Assembly: GCF_030824455.1 (NCBI RefSeq)
Contig: NZ_JAVBXR010000079.1
Span: forward strand, 1 to 42,667
Reading direction: 5' to 3'
From: Desulfobulbus sp.
Lineage (GTDB): Bacteria; Desulfobacterota; Desulfobulbia; Desulfobulbales; Desulfobulbaceae
Length of the DNA: 42,667 nucleotides
Shown: positions 25,670 through 32,786 of the stretch, one piece after another
How positions within the stretch are numbered: position 1 is the first letter of the stretch
Layout of the letters: each line of letters starts with the position of its first letter
Translations under genes and position numbers: made by a program
The notes under the pieces: model-generated
Seen by the model: only the letters and a program-made list of their open reading frames with translations
The model's database searches: none
What the model was told of the DNA's origin: nothing

Positions 25670-28339
25670 ATGACGTCAATCGGAAAAAAATTCAGCTTTG
25701 CCTCAATGGCAGGGACGCTGCCCGCAGACACCTTTGACGTGGTTAGTTTTACCGGAGCGGAAGGGCTTTCAAAGCTCTATCATTTTGACGTGACCCTGGT
25801 GTCGGACAACGATGTGATTGATCTTGAAAGCGTGATCCAATCCCGCGCCGCTCTCTCGATTCTGCGCGACGACGGCAACATCGTTTTCAACGGCATGCTG
25901 TCGGCCTTTGAACAGATGGAAACCGCCCAGGGGCTCACCCAGTACCGTGCCGTCCTGACTCCGGCGTTCTGGCGCCTGTCCCTGACCTACCACAACCAGA
26001 TCTTTCTCGACAAAACCATCCCGCAGATTATCGAGGCGGCCCTGCAAGACGGCGGTCTCACCAGCCTTGACTATGAATTGCGGCTGACCGGCCAATACCA
26101 GCCGCATGAATATATCTGCCAGTACAACGAAAGCCACCACAGCTTCATCTCCCGCCTGATGGAACGGGAGGGCATCTATTATTATTTTGAGCAGGGCGCG
26201 GAGAGCGAAAAGCTCATTATAACCGATACGGCCCTGCTGCACTCGGTCATGGCCGAGGGGAAGAAGGTCTATTACACCCAGACATCGGGGTTGGATGAAG
26301 CCTCTCGAGAGGAGGTTGTCAAATCACTGGTCTGCAGCCAGAAGATGCTGCCGGCAAAGGTGCTGTTGAAGGATTACAACTACCGCAAGCCCTCGCTGGA
26401 ACTGTCCGTGGAGCATGTGGTTTCCGAACGGGGTTTTGGCGACGTCTTCATTTACGGCGAGCATTTCTCCACACCCGAGGAAGGCGCCCAGCTGGCGAAG
26501 ATGCGCGCCGAGGCGCTCACCTGCAGGGCGCGGCTCTTTCAGGGAGAGAGCCTAATTCCCTACCTGCGGCCGGGATACCTTTTTCAATTGGTTGGCCATA
26601 ATCGCGCGGATTTTAACGACACCTATCTGACTACCGACCTGACCCACAGTGGCGACCAGACCTTCCTCTTTACCTCCGGGATGGGCGTAGCCGGCTCCAC
26701 CCGCGAACGCTCCTCGTCTTACCACAACAGTTTCACCGCGATCAGTTCCAGCAGCCAGTTCCGACCTGAGCGGATCACCGAAAAACCCCGGATTCCTGGA
26801 ACGATGAACGCCCATATTGATGCGGCCGGAAGCGGGCAATACGCCGAGGTGGATAATCAGGGACGGTACAAAGTGACCCTGCCCTTTGACCTGAACAGCG
26901 CCATGGGCGGCAAGGCCTCCTCCTGGCTGCGGATGGCGCAGCCCTATGCCGGAGAAAACCACGGCATGCACTTTCCGCTACATAAAGGAACCGAGGTGCT
27001 GCTGACCTTTATCGACGGCGATCCGGACCGGCCTATCATCGCCGCTGCCGTGCCGAATCCGATTACCCCCAGCCCGATAAATTCGGCAAATGCCACCCAG
27101 AGCCGAATCACCACGGCCGGGGGCAACAAGCTGCACCTGGAGGATCAGCAAGGCAGCGAAGGGATGCTGCTGCAGACGCCGAAAAGCAACACCTCGTTCC
27201 GGTTGGGCCTTGTCAGTGCGACCAGCGAGGCGGAACCGCCAACAAACCAGGAACTGCAAGACCAAATTAACGAGATCAACACTGAGCTGGAGACGGAAAA
27301 AACTAAGCAGGAGGAGGAAGACGCTAAGCAGGAAGAGGAAGAAGCTAACTCCGGCGTTTCTATCTATACCGGAGCAGGGATAGAAATAACCAGCGCCTGG
27401 GAGAATTCGTTGACCTTTGGGGAATGTACGGAAGTCACTATCGGCGCGGCTAACGAGATATTGCTGGGAACGGAAACATCGATCACGGCAGGCGCAGCGA
27501 TGGAAATCTTTCTCGGCACCAAGATGGACTTAACTTCTGGCAACACCGTTGAATACTATAACGGTGATGTTTGTACCATCTGTGCGGAGAATGAGTTGAC
27601 CGGACAGAAGTCGGTGCTGATCAAGGCAGGAGGGGCGTCACCCGCGATTGCAGGTTCGGTGGCAGCCATCCTTGTGCTGACTGCGGCTTCAAGCGCACTT
27701 GCGACGGCCATGGGCAAGGCTTCGAAGGCATCGGCTACTGAAATTACCGTTGTCAATGAAACCATCCTGGCGATCAACACTCTGCTTTGCAGGTGTGCAA
27801 ACTCTTCAGTGTTTAAGGCGGCTGAAAAGCTAACCTACGCATCAACCATTGAGTTGGATTTAACGGAAATTGAGATAAAATCTCCAGGAGTGGAGATAAA
27901 GAGCATTCTAGATGATGTCACCATTAAAGGCACAAGTGATGTCAATATTACTGGGCTGTTAGGGCTTAACATGAAGTCAGTTACCAACGACGTTATGCTC
28001 GATGCTGGGAAAAATTTATTATGCACAGCTTTAGGAAAAATATCGAACACGGCCGGTCTTGATTTATTGAACGAATCAACAGCTGGAAATCTTACTAACA
28101 AGGCTAGCGTGAACCTGGTAAACGAGGGTATCGTGAACATCACCAATAAGGGTGCCACCAACAATCTGACGGCTACGAATGCGCTGTCGTTAAAATCTGA
28201 GACTGGAGCAATCACAGTCGATGCAGCAGCCAGCATAACAATGAACTCAAGTAAAACAACGATTGAGGCATGGGGCGATGTTGATATCAATGGAGCAACA
28301 GGCGTATGTATTAATGGGGCTCTTGTCAAACTCGGATAA
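25670..28339 (+). CDS. vgrG: T6SS spike protein VgrG (TssI) with C-terminal beta-helix extension
   Basis: An 889-residue VgrG. Residues 1-370 form the gp27-like hub (DVVSFTGAEGLSKLYHFDVTLVS, YICQYNESHHSFISRLMEREGIYYYFE). The gp5 OB-fold lies around 377-520 (GQYAEVDNQGRYKVTLPFDL, MHFPLHKGTEVLLTFIDGDPDRPIIAAAVPNP). An acidic Glu/Lys heptad-like stretch (about 525-565) follows. Beta-helix repeats then run to the end, interrupted by a hydrophobic, alanine-rich segment (about 656-695). The 3' half is clearly more AT-rich than the 5' half. No known enzymatic toxin domain is seen in the extension. The trimer would form the puncturing spike, topped by the PAAR-like protein encoded at 30055. The ribosome site AAGGAGCAG is good. 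Confidence 0.97.
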   Translation: MTSIGKKFSFASMAGTLPADTFDVVSFTGAEGLSKLYHFDVTLVSDNDVIDLESVIQSRAALSILRDDGNIVFNGMLSAFEQMETAQGLTQYRAVLTPAFWRLSLTYHNQIFLDKTIPQIIEAALQDGGLTSLDYELRLTGQYQPHEYICQYNESHHSFISRLMEREGIYYYFEQGAESEKLIITDTALLHSVMAEGKKVYYTQTSGLDEASREEVVKSLVCSQKMLPAKVLLKDYNYRKPSLELSVEHVVSERGFGDVFIYGEHFSTPEEGAQLAKMRAEALTCRARLFQGESLIPYLRPGYLFQLVGHNRADFNDTYLTTDLTHSGDQTFLFTSGMGVAGSTRERSSSYHNSFTAISSSSQFRPERITEKPRIPGTMNAHIDAAGSGQYAEVDNQGRYKVTLPFDLNSAMGGKASSWLRMAQPYAGENHGMHFPLHKGTEVLLTFIDGDPDRPIIAAAVPNPITPSPINSANATQSRITTAGGNKLHLEDQQGSEGMLLQTPKSNTSFRLGLVSATSEAEPPTNQELQDQINEINTELETEKTKQEEEDAKQEEEEANSGVSIYTGAGIEITSAWENSLTFGECTEVTIGAANEILLGTETSITAGAAMEIFLGTKMDLTSGNTVEYYNGDVCTICAENELTGQKSVLIKAGGASPAIAGSVAAILVLTAASSALATAMGKASKASATEITVVNETILAINTLLCRCANSSVFKAAEKLTYASTIELDLTEIEIKSPGVEIKSILDDVTIKGTSDVNITGLLGLNMKSVTNDVMLDAGKNLLCTALGKISNTAGLDLLNESTAGNLTNKASVNLVNEGIVNITNKGATNNLTATNALSLKSETGAITVDAAASITMNSSKTTIEAWGDVDINGATGVCINGALVKLG
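27303..27344 (+). repeat. Two tandem 21-base repeats in vgrG
   Basis: CTAAGCAGGAGGAGGAAGACG (as 27303-27323) is followed directly by a copy differing at two positions (27324-27344), and a third copy begins and breaks off (CTAACT). Each unit encodes a Lys-Gln-Glu-rich heptad, so copy number would change the coiled-coil length between the OB-fold and the beta-helix. Confidence 0.85.
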
Positions 28340-28387
28340 GAAAAGAGATTCTCTGGATTTGAATTAGAACTGGCAACAGGAGGATGG

Positions 28388-29344
28388 ATGAACTGTGACG
28401 AAGCTCGCCGCATCATGCTCACGGAACAAGTCGTCGATGGTGTGGATCTGTCCGGACTCTCCCTAACTGGTCTCGATCTGTCCGCTAAACAATTCGCCAG
28501 GGTTTCTCTGCGTGGAGCGAACTTGACTGGATCCAGATTGGTTGCTAGCCAGTTCCGGGAATGTGACTTCAGCGACGCACTGCTCAACGGCGCGGACTGC
28601 ACCAACGCCTCTTTCACCTCGTGCCGTCTAGCCGACGCCTTGTTTGTAGGTGCAAGCCTTTACAATGCGACCTTGGTGCAATGCGAGACCGGGAAGCTCG
28701 ATTTCAGCCAAGCCAATCTGGAACGATTCACGGTGATTGCCACCCCCCTGCTCGGCGCCCTCTTCAATGACACCAATCTCACCAGCGCCATTTTTACCGC
28801 TACCGCACTGGATGGGGTGAAATTCCCAGGATGCAGGCTGACACTCGCTGTCTTCGAGCAGGCCTCGCTGCAAGGGGCGGATTTCTCGGCTACAGATCTG
28901 ACCAAGTGCCGCTTTACGGGCGCCAACCTGAGCGGGGCAAAATTTACTGGAGCAACAGGGAGCTTTGCGGGGTTTATCGATGTTCGGGCAGAGAAGGCCG
29001 ATTTTTCCGGAGCTGATCTGCAAATGGCCAATTTCTCGGGGGCCGTTCTCGATGGGGCCGGTTTTGGGCGCGCCTGCCTGGAAAAATCGCTCTTTGTCGG
29101 CGCCTCGTTGAAAAAAGCGGTTTTAATTGGCGCCAAGCTGGCCTATGCGAATTTTTCCCAGGCAATCGTCACCGGTGCCGATTTTTCCGAAGCCGACCTG
29201 TCTGTAGCCAACCTCCACCGGGCCAATTTCTCTGAAGCCAGACTTGCCGGCGCCAAGATGCAGGACGTCAGAGAAACCGACAAGGAGTTGGCCGAAGGGG
29301 AGACCTGGGTGTCGCCGCTGAAAATCCAACAGGAGACAACATAA
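28388..29344 (+). CDS. Pentapeptide-repeat protein of the T6SS spike module
   Basis: A 318-residue protein composed almost wholly of pentapeptide repeats, with central Leu/Phe and small residues every five positions (ANLTGSRLVASQF, ADFSGADLQMANFSGAVLDGAGF, ANLHRANFSEARLAGA). A short N-terminal helix (MNCDEARRIMLTEQVVDG) precedes them. It should fold as a right-handed square beta-helix of about fifteen coils. It has no signal peptide. The repeats resemble those in the DUF2169 fusion protein upstream of vgrG. ATG 28388 follows AGGAGG by four bases, and the stop overlaps the next start by one base. Possible roles are scaffold, cargo, or a DNA-mimic-like immunity protein; sequence alone does not decide. 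Confidence 0.88.
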   Translation: MNCDEARRIMLTEQVVDGVDLSGLSLTGLDLSAKQFARVSLRGANLTGSRLVASQFRECDFSDALLNGADCTNASFTSCRLADALFVGASLYNATLVQCETGKLDFSQANLERFTVIATPLLGALFNDTNLTSAIFTATALDGVKFPGCRLTLAVFEQASLQGADFSATDLTKCRFTGANLSGAKFTGATGSFAGFIDVRAEKADFSGADLQMANFSGAVLDGAGFGRACLEKSLFVGASLKKAVLIGAKLAYANFSQAIVTGADFSEADLSVANLHRANFSEARLAGAKMQDVRETDKELAEGETWVSPLKIQQETT

Positions 29345-30030
29345 TGGCTGACAGGCACAATGTACTCATGTTCAGGCATCCCGAGACGCCGGGTATGCCT
29401 GATATGGCGTCAAGCGGAGCAACCATCGACACCGCCCGGGTCATCCGAAGGGACAACACCGAATTCCTGCTGGTGACCACCGGCGCCCGAACATTGCGGG
29501 GGAAAAAAGCCGCCGGATGTCTGTTGGAGCCGGAGGTGAACGACACCGTGCTGATTGTCCGCAACCTAGCGGCAGGGGTGTACATCCTGACCGTTCTCGA
29601 GCGTTGCGGCCATGCCGGTCGCGTCATGCTGCCTGACGACACAACCCTCTGCGCCTCGGACGGGGCCTTGCGGCTTGCCGGTGAGACGGTCGAGGTTGTC
29701 GGAACAGCAGCGGCATGCATTGCAGCCCCGGCGATCAAGCTGCAAGGGCTGCGGGGCGAGGCGTCCTTTGCCGATCTGTCGCTGACGGCCTGCGTTGCAG
29801 CCCTCAAAGCCGGGAAACTGTCGTTGGTGGCTGCAACCATCGACACCGTTGCGGAGCGGATTACCCAGAGAGTCAAAGACTGTTTCCGCTGGGTGGCGCG
29901 GACGGACAGCACCAAGGCCGGTCAGGTCAACATCAGCGCGGACCACCGCCTTGACCTGAAGGCCGGCGACGCCTCGCTGGTGGCCCGGCATGGAGTCAAG
30001 ATTGACGGCGACAAAATCCATCTGGGATGA
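29344..30030 (+). CDS. DUF3540 protein, OB-fold and beta-helix-like, T6SS accessory
   Basis: A 228-residue protein of the DUF3540 family. The N-terminal part (RTLRGKKAAGCLLEPEVNDTVLIVRNLAAGVYILTVLER) resembles the OB-fold of phage spike proteins, where a conserved A-x-S/G-C-L-L-x-P-x-x-G/N-D-x-V-L pattern occurs. The C-terminal part is rich in short beta strands (LRLAGETVEVVGTAAACIAAPAIKLQG, INISADHRLDLKAGDASLVARHGVKIDGDKIHLG), like a short beta-helix. DUF3540 genes are known neighbours of DUF2169, vgrG and DUF4150 genes. It overlaps the previous stop (taATG). I infer a spike-associated part or effector carrier. Its function has no direct evidence here. Confidence 0.8.
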   Translation: MADRHNVLMFRHPETPGMPDMASSGATIDTARVIRRDNTEFLLVTTGARTLRGKKAAGCLLEPEVNDTVLIVRNLAAGVYILTVLERCGHAGRVMLPDDTTLCASDGALRLAGETVEVVGTAAACIAAPAIKLQGLRGEASFADLSLTACVAALKAGKLSLVAATIDTVAERITQRVKDCFRWVARTDSTKAGQVNISADHRLDLKAGDASLVARHGVKIDGDKIHLG

Positions 30031-30054
30031 TGGAACCAAAATCAGGAGGACCGA

Positions 30055-30456
30055 ATGTTTGCCACAACCATTGCTGGCGGAATGCAGAGCATTACCGCCC
30101 CGGACGTCTGTAATACCGTCGTCGGCCCTGCGGTGTCGCCAATCCCTTATCCGGATCTCGGTGTGCCTTCCTCCGCCACGCCAACGGCGACCAAGGTGTT
30201 TGTTGTCGGGGCGCTTGCGCTGACCAAGGCCTCCAAGACAGAGCCTACCAACGGCGACCAGCCCGGCGCTTCCGGCGGTGGCGGCGTGGTCTCCGCCAAG
30301 ATCATGGGGGCGGCGGAATACATTATGTCCAGCATGAAAGTCAAGATCGAAGGCAATCCGGCGGTGCGCCTGACCGACACCATGAAGCTGAACGAAGGCA
30401 ACACGGTCGGCCTCAACTGCGCCCCCAGCCAAACCAAGGTAATGATCATGAGTTGA
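30055..30456 (+). CDS. DUF4150 PAAR-like spike tip protein
   Basis: A 133-residue protein of the DUF4150/PAAR-like family: CNTVVGPAVSPIPYPDLGVPSSATP, KVFVVGALALTKASKTEPTNGDQPGASGGGGVVSAKIMGAAEYIMSSMKVKIEGNPAVRLTDTM and a C-terminal NCAPSQTKVMIMS. PAAR-type proteins sharpen the VgrG trimer and can carry effector domains. This one stops right after the tip domain, so it has no built-in toxin. The ribosome site AGGAGG before ATG 30055 is strong. It is the last gene of the DUF2169-vgrG-DUF3540 module. Confidence 0.92.
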   Translation: MFATTIAGGMQSITAPDVCNTVVGPAVSPIPYPDLGVPSSATPTATKVFVVGALALTKASKTEPTNGDQPGASGGGGVVSAKIMGAAEYIMSSMKVKIEGNPAVRLTDTMKLNEGNTVGLNCAPSQTKVMIMS

Positions 30457-30530
30457 TGTTTTTTAGAGCTCCGGATAACCCATGCTTTGCCCGAGATAAA
30501 CCCACCTACGAAAAGAAAGAGGATACCTGG

Positions 30531-31304
30531 ATGAAAAAACAGCTCTGGCTTACTTCTCTGAGCTCTGATCGGAGCATACCCTCGGCTGTCAGCGCCAAGC
30601 TTGGGCCGTATGGCTTCGACGTCGCCGGTTCTCTCTGGAATGACGACGTCGAACGTATGGGCTGGCAGGATTCCCGCGACATGCTGATCAATCCGGCGCT
30701 GGCAGGCTGGTTGGTGGTGGCGCCGCCTGAAGAGCTGGCCAAGCCTTCCGTGCGTTATGGCCTGTCGCTGCTCGCGCTCTCCGTTGCTGCTCGCCGCCCT
30801 GGCCTTCCTCTTTTCCTCATCTCTTGCGGAGCCGCAGCAAAAAGTGCCGACCTCCCCACTCCCCTTGCCGGCGCCCATCTGCTGACGATTGACGAGCCGG
30901 CCCTGTGCGCCAAAATTGTCGCCAAAACCAGTGTGCCCGCCCCTCCCCGCCGACTTGACTACCGGATTGATATTGCAGGGGATCAGCAGGTGGGGCAATG
31001 GTTTGAGATAGGGCCGGCGCAGGGAGCGTGGAAAGGGGTCATCTTTGGGACCTGTGGCGGCGAAATCAGCTTTCAGGCGGTGGGTCCGGCGAGCACACTG
31101 CCGAAGAATACGGTGCTCAACTATCCGATGCAGGGTATTCAGCTCATGCTCGGCAAGCGGGAATGTCTCGCCTGGGGGGTGCAAAATGAAGTGCCGGACG
31201 GGACGTCCTATTATGCCAAGGTCAAAGGGATGCCGGAGGCATTGGTGTTCGGATCGTTTCCGGAGGGTGATGAGCCGGAATTGTTTACGGTGCGGTTGGT
31301 CTGA
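30531..31304 (+). CDS. Unknown T6SS-associated protein (257 residues)
   Basis: I do not recognise this 257-residue protein. The first half has alternating strands and helices (KKQLWLTSLSSDRSIPSAVSAKLGPYGFDVAG, AGWLVVAPPEELAKPSVRYGLSLLALSVAARRPGLPLFLIS), a pattern like a small Rossmann- or TIR-like fold. The second half is beta-rich (DYRIDIAGDQQVGQWFEIGPAQGAWKGVIFGTCGGEISFQAVGP, TVRLV at the end). It lacks a signal peptide or membrane segment. ATG 30531 is chosen because AGAGG lies eight bases before it. Its TGA overlaps the ATG of the TssB-TssC fusion gene by one base, so the two products are probably made together and may interact. Confidence 0.72.
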   Translation: MKKQLWLTSLSSDRSIPSAVSAKLGPYGFDVAGSLWNDDVERMGWQDSRDMLINPALAGWLVVAPPEELAKPSVRYGLSLLALSVAARRPGLPLFLISCGAAAKSADLPTPLAGAHLLTIDEPALCAKIVAKTSVPAPPRRLDYRIDIAGDQQVGQWFEIGPAQGAWKGVIFGTCGGEISFQAVGPASTLPKNTVLNYPMQGIQLMLGKRECLAWGVQNEVPDGTSYYAKVKGMPEALVFGSFPEGDEPELFTVRLV

Positions 31305-32764
31305 TGCCGTCCCTGGAAATCCGCGCCATGCAGATACCTGAGCAACCTTTTTCCCTTGTCGCCTTTGCGCCGTTTCTTCCTGCGGAAACAGCTGCAAACA
31401 CGGCCGTCACGCAACCTCTCCCGATTCAATCCGCCGATCACGGATTGGCCCTGCTCCGCCCTTCGCTGTATATTCCACTGCCCCAATCACTCGCCCCGGA
31501 AGCGGGGATACTGCTGGAATTCACCTCCTTGGCAGATTTCGCCCCTGACGCCATGGTGGCGCGCACCCCGTGGCTCAAGGCGCTGAGGGATGGAAGCCGC
31601 GTATCTGCACCGGCGCAGCCAACTGCAGCGGCAACCACCCTCGACAGCATCCTCGACATGGTCGATCTTCCCGGAAAGCAGGAGGAAGGCGCCAGGCGGG
31701 CTGATACAGAGGGGAATGAGGCTGATGCGATTGTCTCTGGGGTGCTGACCCGGATTTCTGCTGATGACGATTTCCGGCGGATGGAAGCGGCGTGGCAGGG
31801 CGTTGCCCTGCTGTTCGAGGCGGCCGATGCGGAGCAACTTCGCCTTGCCCTGGTTCCGGTGACCCGGGAAAATGCGGCTGAAGTGCTGGCATCAAGCGGA
31901 CCACTGTTGGACGATGACCCGCCGGATCTTATTGTGCTGGATGCGCCGTTTGATGCGACCCCGGTCGGCATGCTGCTGCTGGAGGCTGCCGCCAACTTGG
32001 CCGAACGGCAGATGTCGCCGGCAGTCTGCTGGTTTGGCCCGGATTTTTTACACCTGGACGCCTGGTCCGGCCTGGAGCGTCTCCCCTATCTGCCCAATCA
32101 TTTGGAGGGCTTTTCCTTTGCCCGATGGAAGGCGCTCCGTGCCCAGCCCGCCGCCTCCTGGACGATAGCCGCGTGCAACCGTTTCTCCTTGACGCCTTCC
32201 AGGCATGGCGACGCGTCATCCGATTTGTTTAGGCTCCGCAAACCGAACTTCCTGGCCCCTGTCTGGGGCGTTGCCGCCCTGCTGGTGCAATCGCAGGCGA
32301 GAACCGGCAGCCCGCTGGGCATTGCTTCCCAACTGCTGCGCGTCCAGGACACTGACCTTGCAGGCTGGACACCGCTTGAAACCGCCATCACCGGCGACCG
32401 CACCCTTCAGATGGCGGAGAGTGGTTTACTCCCGTTGGTGCAGTCGCGCGGCAAAGGCATTCACTTGGCGGAAGCCGTGACCATCAATGGAGAGTCCATT
32501 CTGGCGCCGTTGATCCTCTCAACGATCATCCACACCCTTATCGGTTTGCGCCAAAGCTCCGGCCCCAGCGACGATCCGAACGACCTGGCGAACACTTTGA
32601 ACGAGGCGTTTTCCCGGCATCCCCGCTTCAAGGGGGTGCTGCCCGCAGGCGCCGTCACTATCGAGGCGGTCGGCAACGACGCCCAGGGTCGCGTTCTTCT
32701 CGGCGTAACGCTGAAACACAGGGAGTTTTGCGGCAAGAACATTGAATTTACTTTCATGTGGTGA
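31304..32764 (+). CDS. Single-chain TssB-TssC-like sheath paralogue
   Basis: A 486-residue protein whose first about 110 residues align with TssB and the rest with TssC of the same cluster. ILLEFTSLADFAPDAMVARTPWLKALRDG parallels TssB LNLKFNSLKDFDPDSIVQQVPELKQM. Further along, ISADDDFRRMEAAWQGVALLFEAADAEQLRLALVPV parallels TssC HHSDFQKMESSWRSLKFIVDRTNFRENIKLEIMN, LEGFSFARWKALRA parallels FEGPQYARWQAFRN, and ITGDRTLQMAESGLLPLVQSRG parallels ITDRKEFELAEEGFIALTMRKG. Identity is low and the TssC Gly-rich segments are shortened. It cannot replace the normal sheath pair, which is present. I infer a sheath end-piece, cap or baseplate-to-sheath adaptor, or a specialised paralogue. Confidence 0.82.
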   Translation: MPSLEIRAMQIPEQPFSLVAFAPFLPAETAANTAVTQPLPIQSADHGLALLRPSLYIPLPQSLAPEAGILLEFTSLADFAPDAMVARTPWLKALRDGSRVSAPAQPTAAATTLDSILDMVDLPGKQEEGARRADTEGNEADAIVSGVLTRISADDDFRRMEAAWQGVALLFEAADAEQLRLALVPVTRENAAEVLASSGPLLDDDPPDLIVLDAPFDATPVGMLLLEAAANLAERQMSPAVCWFGPDFLHLDAWSGLERLPYLPNHLEGFSFARWKALRAQPAASWTIAACNRFSLTPSRHGDASSDLFRLRKPNFLAPVWGVAALLVQSQARTGSPLGIASQLLRVQDTDLAGWTPLETAITGDRTLQMAESGLLPLVQSRGKGIHLAEAVTINGESILAPLILSTIIHTLIGLRQSSGPSDDPNDLANTLNEAFSRHPRFKGVLPAGAVTIEAVGNDAQGRVLLGVTLKHREFCGKNIEFTFMW

Positions 32765-32786
32765 TGTGGTAACTGTGCCAGTCCAT

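Noticed and set aside
24120-29344. Periodic sequence suggesting a CRISPR array or tandem DNA repeats
   Set aside because: The periodicity is at protein level (pentapeptide codons) and the DNA copies are not identical; no spacer-repeat structure exists anywhere in the window.
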